Part shown: positions 22,308 to 33,474 of the stretch, piece after piece
Position numbering within the stretch: position 1 is the stretch's first letter
Layout of the letters: every line of letters starts with the position of its first letter
Assembly: GCA_003313425.1 (NCBI GenBank)
Contig: NHZP01000007.1
Span: 806,001-870,000, forward strand
Source of the DNA: Pseudopyrenochaeta lycopersici
Taxonomy: Eukaryota; Ascomycota; Dothideomycetes; Pleosporales; Pseudopyrenochaetaceae
Direction: 5' to 3'
DNA length: 64,000 bases
Translations under genes and position numbers: made by a program
The notes under the pieces: generated by a model
The model's database searches: none
Told to the model about the DNA's origin: nothing
Seen by the model: only the letters and a program-made list of their open reading frames with translations

Positions 22308-22797
22308 ATGTCGATGCCGAACGAGGCCCTGCAGAAAGTGGGCACACCATGCTATGTGTCTAGAAACGCCCGGAGCTGACATTTGCAGGTCCTGCAAGAA
22401 ATCAGCCAGAAAAAGGCCTTCGCCGAACAGCAACTCGTGATTGTAAAACAGCAAAAGGCAGCCCGGACACGAGAGAGCCGTATGTTGCAGCTCACTTCTT
22501 CTGAAGTATCATCATTACCTGCCGATACAAAAGTGTACGAGGGTGTTGGGAAGATGTAAGTATACCCCTTCAGCATTCTTTTTGTGACCCCTCCAAACAG
22601 TGTCCTGGAAAGATATGTTAATGTTCAAGGATAGGTTCGTCTGCACACCGATTCCAGATGTCCAGAAGAGACTAAAGGATGAGGGCGAGGCACTGACGAA
22701 AGAAATGTCAAATCTGGACAAGAAAGAGGACTATCTGGAGAAGACGTACACCAACAGCAAGAACAGCCTCGAGCAAGTGTTGAAGGGGGCAAGCTGA
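22308..22797 (+). CDS. PFD1: prefoldin subunit 1 (beta-type)
   Basis: Exons 22308..22337, 22389..22555 and 22635..22797 encode 119 residues, the normal size for a beta-class prefoldin. The protein is a subunit of the heterohexamer that hands unfolded actin and tubulin to the CCT chaperonin. Two long coiled-coil helices flank a short beta hairpin around KVYEGVGKMFVCTPIPDVQKRL. The second intron was set to end at 22634, because the nearer acceptor at about 22611 gives a wrong phase, whereas this one restores KMFVCTP. Introns are 51 and 79 nt. Confidence 0.9.
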
Positions 22798-23053
22798 GCG
22801 AAGAGAAGAGTATCCGACAAGAGAAGCGTGAATTTCAATTCTACGATAGAGATGGTCTCGGACCAGAGTAGGAGCCATAGACTACAACCGAACAGGTGAT
22901 CTGATGAAATTAAACTGCCCGGCAGCAGCCGAATCTTATGAAAAGCTATCCGAACGCTGGTAATGTTCAATACACAGACTAGGAATTAAGTGAGAACTTG
23001 CATGCTTTTCATGATGGCATCTATCATCTAATATGTCCCATGTTCGACTAACA

Positions 23054-24724
23054 TCACCTCATCCTCACCAGCATGGCCTCTACTCCTTCAATATTCTTCC
23101 TGACCTCCTCTGCCGCCCTCGCAACATACGCTCCATCCACAACCCGATGGTCCGCACTCCAGCTGAAAACACACTCTTCCCTTCGCACCAATTCACCGTC
23201 CTCGCTGAACGCGGGCACCGCCCTCGCCTTCCCAATACCTAGAATGCCGACCTGGGGTCCCACAATGACTGGTGCGACCGCTGTCCCTCCTATGCTTCCG
23301 ATGTTGCTGATCGTGAATGTCGCTCCGGAAAGATCAGCGGAGGTCAATTTCCCGCTTCGTGCAAGACTGCTGAGACGTTGAATCTCCAAAGCGAGCGATG
23401 CGATGCTGTGGTTTTGTACGTTTTTAATTACTGGGACTAGGAGACCAGAGGGTGAGTCGACTGCTACACCTATGTTGTGGCTTCCCTTTAGGACTATTTG
23501 TGGTTTGCTGGGGTTGGTGTTGATGTCCAGGTGTGCGTTCAGAAGCGGGAAGTGTTGGAAGGTGAGAGAGACTGCTTTGATGATGATCGGTAGTGGAGTT
23601 ATGCGCTCCGCTTTTTCGCGACCAGCGTTGTACTTTTTGCGTAGGGAGGTGAGGGAGCTGAAATCCACTGCATCGGTGTAGAGGAAGTGCGGTATTGAGA
23701 GTGATTTGGTCATCTGCTTGAACATGCCAGATTGAATCGGTGTTAAAGGTTGGATGCGATCTTCAACTTGCTGTAACAGCGAAGGTGCTGATGTGGTGGA
23801 TGCTGATGGTGTACTAGCGGACTGCTTCGCTGCCTGGAGATGTTTCTGGACGTCCTCTTTCAATACGCGGCCTTCCTTCCCTGTACCTTCTATGTCTGCA
23901 ATATTCAGCTTATTCTCTTTAACCATGTGTCGCACAGCAGGCGTTGCCAGCGACGCATGTTTGCCTGGTTGTCGTTGAGGTCTCGATTCCTCTTGAGCTG
24001 GCTCCGTGGGCGAGGATGTAGACTGTTCTGGTACATGCGCATCCCCAATCCCAGCTTTCATGTCCTTCCTCCCGACTTCTGATCCCTGTTCTTGCGGTTC
24101 TGACGTTTTCGGTGGTTCCTTGTCGGCCTGTGTGCCTGAATCCGCGTTGAGTAGGGCTTCGTCGGCCGGGGAGATTTCGCTCTGGATGTCAATGTCCACC
24201 AGCGGCTTTCAAAATCAATTAGGATACTATTCGATTTCCTGGGGTGCAAGCATACCTTTCCGACCTTAGCCATGTCATCCGGCTCATAGTACAACTTCTT
24301 GATGACTCCGTCGAATCGCGATGTGATCTACCCAGACTTAATTGCTTGCTTTCTTTGAGCATATCTATGCATACCTCAACTGACGCCTTGTCTGATTGTA
24401 CCTCACATATCGGATCGAACTGCTCCACGCGGGCTCCAGGCTTCACGAACCACTGAATGACCTGACATTCCGTAATGCCTGAATACAGCGTCGTTAGTTG
24501 CAGTGCGTATAGCCCTAATCGAAGCACGCACCTTCTCCAATATCTGCCAGTAGGTATGGCTTCACAACTAGCAGCCTCCTCGTCTCACCAAACCCTCTTC
24601 TCTGTTCTTGCCGCCAAGTATACACGGGCGTGTTTGCATTCCGAGCAGCGGCAATTGGGGCTCGCTGGGTGAGGTTCGACCGCGACAATAGCCTTGAGGA
24701 TTCTCTGCACGCAAAAGACTTCAT
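23054..24724 (-). CDS. dihydrolipoamide branched-chain transacylase (BCKDH E2), mitochondrial
   Basis: Exons complement(23054..24205, 24256..24327, 24375..24478, 24532..24724) encode 506 residues. Order: Arg/Ser/Ala-rich mitochondrial presequence (1-50), lipoyl domain (about 54-130) with lipoyl Lys95 in QSDKASVE, a polar Pro/Ser/Glu linker, the E1/E3-binding domain (about 205-240, ATPAVRHMVKENKLN), another linker, and the acyltransferase core with catalytic SADHRVVDGA near the C terminus. ITECQVIQWFVKPGA and the overall layout fit the branched-chain rather than the pyruvate complex. The acyl transfer step follows the BCAT reaction, whose gene lies at 8-9.5 kb. Confidence 0.92.
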
Positions 24725-24925
24725 GGTGGTCGAGATTTACGTGTTATTTTTGCACGCGAGAGGAACATGATCAAGTACTGTGGCCGCGGATGTAGTAATC
24801 GCGTTGTGAAGGTAAAGCCGATAGCAGCCGGCCCTCGGTCGCGAGCAACGACACAAGCGAAGTTGGGGAAGAAGACAGCCTAGCTTCTTCGAGTAAGGCC
24901 GTTTGCGGGTTAAGAGCGACGAGAT

Positions 24926-24954
24926 TACGGAGGTGCCTTTCAAAAGTTCTTGCT
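24926..24954 (+). repeat. left arm of perfect 29-nt inverted repeat
   Basis: Begins TACGGAGGTGCC and ends GTTCTTGCT. Its exact reverse complement occurs at 25209-25237. Bases just outside the arms do not pair and I see no flanking direct duplication. Confidence 0.9.
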
Positions 24955-25208
24955 CAGCCAAGATACGGCTTTTTCTGCCAAGTTTAGGAACATCAAAGTA
25001 AGGAGGTAATTTATACTTTGCCCGCTTATTTCAGGATAACAGATAATAATAAAATTCTAAAAATTACATCCTCTTATTTGTTAGAGCGAAGCGAATATAA
25101 TAGAGTAATAAAAAAGGGCTTTTGTTGTTACTGTTATACAGACTCCTAACACGGTATGCAGTAGTCAGCATAAGAAGTCTTGGCGTTGCTTCTGCCTTGC
25201 ACAATTCC

Positions 25209-25237
25209 AGCAAGAACTTTTGAAAGGCACCTCCGTA
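25209..25237 (-). repeat. right arm of perfect 29-nt inverted repeat
   Basis: Begins AGCAAGAACTTT and ends CACCTCCGTA on the plus strand, the exact reverse complement of 24926-24954. The arms are 254 bases apart, enclosing AT-rich sequence; the whole unit is 312 bp. It could be a decayed MITE-like element or an inverted duplication. Confidence 0.9.
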
Positions 25238-26072
25238 TGCTGCTTTGTTTTGTAGGCTAGCTGACCTTTCAATGTTTCCACCCGGCGTATACTGTCGTCT
25301 AATGAAGATCCAAATGTAAAAAAATTTGGTGCATATCTGCTTATGATATGAACAGGATGATGATTGCGACAAAGTGATTTTGTCATAATGTCTCCTTCCT
25401 AAATAAGGAACATGTCAGCAAAAAACCAGAATGATATTGCAAAGACTGTGACTGCTTGGTGACAAAGTTCCCGGTGCCCAGGGCTTTGGCTCCGTTGAGG
25501 ATTCGAGGTGGACTCTGACAAGGTGGAGTGCAGATTGTTAGAAGATACCAGCTGACCAGCTGATTCTTTTCGAGTACATGTTTGAGACTATTAACGGCGC
25601 ATGTTTCTGGGCAGAGCGCTACTGCACCGGGTCTTCGGTCATCACAGCGAGGTGGTAATTACAGAACGTTGATGCAGGCTAGATCTGGACGCCCACTCAG
25701 CGGAGAGGGGAATTTACAACATTGCTGCTCTTCAGGTTTTCAAGACACATTAGTTTGTTCAGGTTGATGCTATTGGCTATCCCAGCTCCTCCTCCCACAC
25801 ACACACCTGGAACAACGATGGCGAAGAGTTGGCCGTCCAGATGGAGTAGGCTGACTGAAATGGTTAAGCGCGCCGGAGCGGATAAACGTGACATGGAAGG
25901 TGGGATGCAACTGCCCGCAGCCATCCCACCAGCGCGCATTTCACTCCGCAACCGCGTTCCAATCCGTGTTTGCGCTTGACCGCTCCACCCCACCCACGTT
26001 GGTGGCTATAGCCTGTACAACACCATCCACGCTTCTTTAAGTTCGAAACACACCGCCAGCGGCAGGCGCAAT

Positions 26073-27284
26073 ATGGACGACTTCAATAGCGAGACAGACA
26101 GCGACTACACAAGCTACTGGCGCGATTGGGTAGGTACCTTGACTTGACATGTCACTCCACTTTACAACCACTTCACCTGCCACCAGCCCCGCCCTTCGAC
26201 ATGGTTGTCCTGCGCTACGACGGGGGTAGGAGGACAATCATGATTGCCTGGTACGTTGGCACCCGTGCCTCCAACGGACCACGGTTCTAATAATACACCA
26301 GCCCACGGTGTTGTCCCCAAGGCTACGTCGCTGTTGTCAAGTGTCGCCATATTGCAGAAAGGACTAACTTCCCCGTCCTTCACTTCACAAGGCCGTGGTC
26401 CCCAGCAACAGTCTTGATGTCCCAGAACTGGCCATGTTTCATCAGCCGCACGATTGGGGAGCCTCGAAGTGTAGACTTGAATGGTTGCATGCCCGAGGCT
26501 GGCGCTGACTTTATAGTAGTTTATATCATCACGAGGAAACGAATACTTCTGTGAAATCGATGAAGAGTATCTTACCGACCGTTTCAACCTCACCGGCCTG
26601 AACACCGAGGTTCAGTACTATCAGTATGCGCTCGACCTGGTGACCGACGTCTTCGACTTTGACTGCGATGACGACATGCGGGAACAAATTGAGAAGTCGG
26701 CGCGGCATCTATATGGACTGGTACACGCGAGATATATTGTTACAACTAGGGGTTTGGCAAAGATGGTATGTTAGGCCCTCGAGTAGCTCCGAGGAGAACC
26801 GGCCTGACCTAACACTCACCAGCTCGAGAAGTTCAAGAAGTCGGACTTTGGAAAGTGCCCGCGCGTAATGTGCGAATCACAGCCCCTCCTCCCCATGGGC
26901 CAGTCGGACGTACCCAATACATCACCCGTAAAGCTATACTGCGCGCGCTGCGAAGATCTCTACAACCCCAAGTCCTCAAGACACGCCGTTATTGACGGTG
27001 CATACTTCGGTACCTCTTTTCACAACATCCTCTTCCAAGTGTACCCCGCTATGCTCCCACCCAAATCACAGCGACGATACGAGCCACGCGTATTCGGATT
27101 CAAAGTACATGCGGCCGCAGCATTATCGAGGTGGCAAGCAGAACAGCGGGATCAGATGAAAGACAGGTTAAAGCCATTGAAGATAGACACGGGATTTGAA
27201 GACGAGGACGAGGAACTAGAAGAGGATGAGGAAGATGAGGACATGGAGGTACAAGGCGGCGAAGGACCGGCCGTACAACTGTGA
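26073..27284 (+). CDS. CKB1: casein kinase 2 regulatory (beta) subunit
   Basis: Exons 26073..26129, 26520..26765 and 26823..27284 encode 254 residues. CK2 beta dimerises through a zinc ribbon and tunes the tetrameric CK2 kinase. Landmarks: the acidic N terminus with YWRDWFISSRGNEYFCEID, the acidic loop DFDCDDD, and the zinc ligands CPRVMC and CARC. A C-terminal tail of about 30 acidic residues (EDEDEELEEDEEDED) is lineage-specific. The first intron is 390 nt, long for this locus, and ends at GTAG just before TTTATATC; the reading phase and FISSRGNEY make the junction firm. Placement of the donor after DW is supported by the conserved WRDWFI. Confidence 0.93.
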
Positions 27285-27979
27285 TAGCTGCCTTACGAAA
27301 TACAAGCAGGACTATATGGAAAAGCGCGGGTAGGATACAGTATCCTGGGAGATTAGCATGGATATGGCGACAGGCGTCATGGTTGGGTAAGGAAGTTTTT
27401 GATAATACCACAATCCGTTCAATTACTTAAAAGCCCAAATGCTGGCCTGTTCATCATCAGATCGATTGCCACCTTGTTTGTGTCACCAGAAGCAATGACC
27501 CAGTAAGCCCAACCAACGTGGACTAACATTGCAGATCCACACAATTCATCCAACAGCAACAGTACACGAATCAAATGCGCGAAGGCCCAACATCACTGCG
27601 CAAGCAAGGACATACACGAGGAGCATGTGTGCAACACTTTGTTTGCGTGAACGAAGGGGTATCTCTCTTTCTCATTTCCATATTTCAAACAATCATCATA
27701 TCACATCAGAAACATTCCAAAAGCCAAACCAACAAACGCTACATAGCAATAACATGCTCAACAAGAAATGAGGACAAGTGAAGGTATCCAACAGAATCCG
27801 CTCGTGCAACAAAATGGGCCGGACCAAAAGACCCAGGGGTATTACAAAGATCCAGTGCTGATGCTGCTCGATGAGGAAAAAGAGAGGACATCGAATCGAG
27901 AAGAAAAACGCCCGCGCAATGCATCAAAACAAACCTCGAGAACCAAAAAAACATGTCAAAAAAAGTCCCCGATCAAGAC
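27285..27979. other. convergent 3' flanks, CK2 beta and the large modular gene
   Basis: About 700 bases between converging genes, A-rich and without coding evidence on either strand. It presumably holds both 3' UTRs. Confidence 0.45.
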
Positions 27980-30900
27980 TTAGAACCCAGCGATCTTCTT
28001 GAACCAGCTTCCTCTCTTCCCACCGGCGCCAGCACCGCCATTGTCCAAGGCTGGTCTGCCGTCCCACGTTCGCACCGGCTGCTCCTCATATGCCGGCAGC
28101 GCATAGCTCTTACGCCTGGACTCCTTCCTCCTTTCTCGCTCTTCATCGCCACCCTTCGTGCTTTCGTAATGGCTCTGTCGACGATGGCTCTTACGGTCTC
28201 GATCTGCCCGGTCCCTGTCTCGGTCTCGCTCCTTATCTGCCCGTTCGCCGCGCTCTTTGTCGCGCTTGCCACCCCTACGGCCTGCAATGCGCAGACGAAT
28301 GTCCTCATCCTGAGAGGGTGTTTCTTCATCATCAGGGGCATCACGTGCTCCGGGTGGAGGGTCGAGAACTGTCTCGGAGATAGGTGGAGGTAGCGGCGGT
28401 TCGTTGGAGAGGGACTCGACCCAGGATGAAGTCTTATCGGGACCTCGATTGATATAAGGTTGATTCTCCTCTTCCCGTGCAGCGCGCGAACTGCGATGCT
28501 TGGAGCGTTGTTGGGTGGCGCCGTTACGCTCATCGAAGTAGTCTACAATAGGTTCGCCGTTGGTAGGCGCTGGAAACTCTGAGTTGCGCCTTGCAGCACG
28601 GCGTTCTTCGTGGCGACGGCGACGTTCGGCATCATCATCCAGGTGGGAGCGGCGGCGTTCATTATGCGGACGAGAGGACTCATGTTCTTTTTCTTTGCGT
28701 CGTGAAGAGCGATGTTCGCGATCCCTATCTTCTGTTGGCTTGCGTTCCCCTCGCGCCTTGCGCCTCTCCTCCTTTTCGGCCATGCGACGCAGTTCTTCTT
28801 CGGCCTGTTTGTTGCGACGCTCCAGCTCAGCCATCTGGCGAGCTTTCTTGTCGGCGAGGGTGGTGCGCTCATTGTCGCGGTCACGTTCACGGCGGCGCTC
28901 AGCCTTGCCCTCGACCTCCTCAAGTTCAGCACGTCGAGTACCTTTATCTGCATCCCGCCTAGCTCTGCGTTCCGCTCGTCGTGCCTCGCGCTCAGGGTCG
29001 TACTCGGCGCTGCCATTCGCGCCGCCGTTCGCGCCAGAAACCATGAAATCAGCCTCATCCGGCACGCGTGAAGAGCGACGAACACTGCGGCGCTCATGTC
29101 GCAACCGTTTAGCTTCATCTTCGGTCATTCCACCGGTAGTAGTGGATCGTTTGCGGCGTCTACGCTCGTCCTCTGTCTCATAAGCAGTCCTGCGACGATC
29201 GCGACGCTCTTCCTCGGGAGCGCTCTTCTTGCGACCGAAACCCCCAAACATGCTCTTGAAGCCGCTCACAGCTGCAGCAGTACCTGCGACACCAGCAAGG
29301 GTTCCCATCGCATCCGAGTTGCCGCGCTCGCGACGTGGTCGTTCTCTTTCTCGTTCGCGGCGGGGCCGTTCAGCCTCAGCTGGGGCAGGCTCCACATCCA
29401 TGGGGTCGACGAAAACAGGATCGTCAGCACTGGGCGGCGCGGTTATGACTTCTGCGGGCTGGACTGAGTCGCGTTTTGACTTGCGACGCAACGGCTCTGG
29501 CCGAGGAGTTGGTGTTGGAGACTCATTGTCGGGCTGCTCAAGGTCATCATCTATGGGATACGGGTCCGGCACAGCTGCCACTCGGTTAGTTCCGTGCTAT
29601 TGCTTACGCCTCCGCCAGCCAATGATGCGCCGACGTTTTGTTAGCGGGGGATGTGCTTACCTCTGGTCTTGCCCCTGTCCCTAGTACTTGACTTGCGCGA
29701 AGCACTCTTCATGCCCATAACCTTTGCAGCCTTTGATGAGACCTTGACGTCAGTGTCTGTCTGCGGCGGCGACATCATCGCAGCGTCCTGTTCGATAGAT
29801 GCGCGGCGAGAGAGGGTCTTAGGCGTCGCAGAAGTTCGTTGCATCTTGGAGCGAGATGAGGGGTGCGGCCCAACTCCAAAGATGGAACCCAGCCCTGTAG
29901 AAGCGCGCGTTGATTTTGAGCGTGACATTGTTGGTGTCTTTGCGACTGATATTTTGTCAGATCCTGATGACCGTGACTTGACGTCGTTGTCCCGTGTCGA
30001 TGAAGTCCGCACCGACTTTGACCTGCTCATACTGGGTTTCACGGCAGCCGCGCTGCTTGCTGTATCTTCACCACCAGATTTCGTTCGCGGCCTGGTCCTT
30101 GCCGCAGCAGCACCAGCGCCCCAGAATCCCCAAGATCCAGCTGCACCGTTGCGGACTACCTTTGCGCGCTCTCTCTTGGGGGAGTCTGTCTTGGGCTCTG
30201 GCATTGGCTCAGGTGGCGGTGTAGGCGGTTTCGCTGGAGCTTCCTCAGTGTCCATCGGAGCAGGATCGTCAAGGTCTAGCAGATCACGTTCGGCGGTTGC
30301 GTCCTCAAAAGCAGCTTCGTGTTCGGGCTCAGGTTCGGGCTCGAGTTCAGGCTCTGGTGGTGGGGGAGGCGGTGGAGGAGGCGGTGGCGCTTCGACAACG
30401 GGTATCGCTTTTGATTTGCTGCTCTTCTTGAGCTTCTTGGATTTCTTTTCAGGAACAACGATGACAGGCTCAGGTTCTGGCTCAGGCTCGGGGACAGGTT
30501 CAGGCTCTTCAGGTGGTGGCGGCGGATTGCTTAAGTCAATTAGATCCATCTCATCGTCCATAGGGAAGCCACCTGGCACAGGCGATCGCCTTGTGACGAC
30601 CTCCGTAGGCGCTGGATCTGGCTCGGGTATCACAAGTGGAGGTTCTGGCTCGAACTTTGACTTCTTAGATTTCTTCTCCTTCTTGGAGGATTTCTTTGGA
30701 GTCGGTTCAATAACCTCGACAGCCGGAGGTTCAGGTTCAGGCTCAGGTGCGGGCTCTTCTACTACAGGCTCTGGTTCCGGTTCGGGCTCCGGCTCGATAT
30801 ATTTATCCCTTTTGCTCTTTGACGTTACACCAGATTTGGACTTCTTAGATAACTTTGTTGCCTTGGGCGGAGGATCGTCAGCAATCGGAGGTTCTGGATC

Positions 30901-33443
30901 ATTCGGAATCTCTTCGGGCATCAGCTCCTCCGGAGCTGACTCAGCGATTATCATAGGCTCCTCGACCTTTGGCTCAACCTTTTTAGTTTTGCGAAGAGAT
31001 ATTCCCCAAGCACTTCCCCAGCCGCTCGACACCTCTGCTGCTTTTGGGTTTTCCCCGAGCTCGGCCAAGAGTTCATCCGCGGGCACGTCCTTCACGAGAT
31101 CCAGGAGGTCATCGTCGGGTAGAGGGTCGACAGGGGGAGGTGGTGGTGGGAGTTCTTCCACAACGATGCCCTTCTTCTTCTTCTTTTTCTTTTCTTTGGA
31201 AGATACAGGTTCGAGGACCAGACCTTGTTCTTCCGCGATTCGGGCGAATTCCGCTTCCTCAGCTTCTTTCTGAGCCTTCTCAGCGGCCTCTGCAGCTTCT
31301 TTCGCCTCTGCCTCCTTGGCCTCCTGCTCCAGTCTCTCCTGTTCTTCTTTGGCCTTTTTCTCCTTGGCTTCGCGCTCGCGTTTTTGTTTGGAAGTTTCCT
31401 TCTTCCTAGAGCCAAAGAGGCCCCACCCAGAACTCTCCTCGGATTCCTTCTTTGCCTTTGCCTTCGCTTCTGCCTCTTCAGCTTCAAGTCGAGCCTTTTC
31501 AGCCGCCTCAGCAGCTTCAGCTTCTAGTCGAGCGTTTTCTGCCGCCTCTGCGGCTTCAGCAGCCTCTGCGGCTTCACGGTCAAGTCGCTCCTGCTCTTCG
31601 GCAGCAAGACGTGCAGCTTCTTCAGCTTCGAGGCGCTCCTTTGCTTCTTTCTCCGCCTTCTCCTGTTCCTCTCTCTTCTCGCGAGCCTTCCTATCTTTGT
31701 TAGATTCTGTCTTCTTCAATTTCGTACCCCAAATACTAGCACCCCACCCAGAACTTTTCGGCGCTTCCTCCTCCCTTTTCCTCTTCTCTTCCTCCTCGGC
31801 TGCAATTCGAGCTAACTCGGCTTCCTCAGCTGCAATGCGAGCTGCTTCGGCCTCCTCAGCCTCAATGCGTGCTTGCTCTGCGGCGGCTTCTGCTGCTGCT
31901 GCTGCTGCTTCTTCGGCCTCACGAGCCAGTCGCTCTTCTTCTTCCTTCTCCGCCGCCTCCTTCTCGAGACGCTCTTGCTCTTCTCTTTCTTTCTTTTCCC
32001 GCTTCTCACGAGCCCTCTTCTCTGTTGCGGTTTCCTTCTTGGAAGACTTAGACGATGAGCCGCCCAAAGAACCCCAAATGCTACTGGACTTTGAGGACTC
32101 CTTCTCTTTTTTGTCTTTCTTATCCTTCTTTTCCTCCACAACTGGTACCTCCACTGGAGGTGGATCGTCATCAAGCGAGATAAGATCTTCAAAGGTATCC
32201 TTGATCGACTTCGATGTCGAATCTTTTGAAATCGTCTTGCTGAGAGTGTCGTCGGGAGTCTCCCCTTTTTTCTTCTTCTTCTTTTTTGTAGAAGTGGCAG
32301 CATACCCCCAGATGTCGTCTTCCTCAATCTTCTCCTCCTCGGCTGGCGGAGGTGCCTCAATCTCCTTTAGTGGTGGGAGCTCTGGTTCTAGATCGTCTAG
32401 AGACGCCACTGCATTTGATACAATAGTGCCCTTCTTCGACTTTTTCCCTTTTTTGCCAATATTGAAGGCGGCGCTGCCCCACGGATCATCTTCATCCGGT
32501 TTTTGAACAGGGATTGTGGTCTCCTCGATGACTTCAACAGGAGTGTCTTTCTTGGAGTCTTTCTTCTTTTTCTTGCCCCAAGATGGAGCGCCCCATTCTT
32601 CTTCCTCTTCCTCCTTGGGTTCTTCGACAGCAACGGGCTCTTGTACGGACACCTCTTCCTCGACAAACGGCTCCGGTTCAGGCTCCGGTTCAGGTTCCAC
32701 AATCTTACCCTTCTTCTTCTTCTTTGAGCCGCCCCAAATCGAACTTAAACCCCAATCTGTGCTCTCTTTCTTGACCTCCACGGGAACCACCTCTGGCTCG
32801 GGCTCGGGCTCGGGCTCAGGCTCAGGCTCCGGTTCTACTGGTGGAGGGGATTCGATAAGGGGCTCTTCTTTCAGAGGCTCAGCGATAACTGCAGCTGCAG
32901 TACCCTTCTTACTTTTCTTGCTTTTCTTTGTGACAGCCGGGGTTGTACCCCAGTCGTCCCAGCCCTCAGCTGCCTTTTCTTCAGCGGGAGGGGTAGGCTC
33001 AGGCAAGATTTCTGGTTCAGGTGGAGGAGGTGGCGGTGGAGGAGGCTCCTCAACTTTTGGTTCTTCTTTCGAGGCCTTCTTTTTCTTTTTCTTACCAGTG
33101 GTCGGGGCAGCGGCACTACCCCAATCAGCGAAGAGGTCTTCGTCTTTCTTCTTGGCCTTCTCGGCTTCCGCAGCGGCGGCTTCGTCTTCTATCCGCTTTT
33201 TCTCGGCTTCCTCCTCTTCCAAACGTATGCGCTCAGCCTCTTCCTCTTCCTCTTTTCTCTTAAGCTCTGCTGCTGCCTCCTCTTCTTCCTTCAGCCGTTT
33301 ATCCTCTTCCTCTTTCAGCTTCGCCTCCTCTTTCATCTTCTTCTCGAGCTTCTTCTTTTGTGACTTGCTCAGTCCTGCAAAAGGGTCAACAGCTGGCTCT
33401 TCGACCTTGGGGGGCTCTGGCTCCGGCTCCGGCTCCGGCTCCG

Positions 33444-33474
<31 letters not shown>

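Larger units (their letters stand above)
24725..26072. other. 1.35-kb divergent intergenic region with AT-rich core
   Basis: The interval lies between the divergent E2 and CK2 beta genes. Its core (about 24960-25440) is clearly more AT-rich than the genes around it, and carries a perfect 29-nt inverted repeat (separate entries). Small open frames are present on both strands without domain content. The last 300 bases before 26073 should hold the CK2 beta promoter. Confidence 0.5.

Noticed and set aside
22600..22634. Nearer start for the third prefoldin exon, at about 22600
   Set aside because: It puts SWKDMLMFKDR between KM and FVCTPIPD and needs a phase the upstream exon does not supply; the acceptor at 22634 restores the family sequence.
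26162..26605. 147-codon minus-strand frame across the CK2 beta first intron
   Set aside because: Overlaps the conserved second exon antisense and has no recognisable content.
28560..29183. 207-codon plus-strand frame rich in Arg and Ser
   Set aside because: Antisense product of the Arg/Glu-rich tail of the giant protein.
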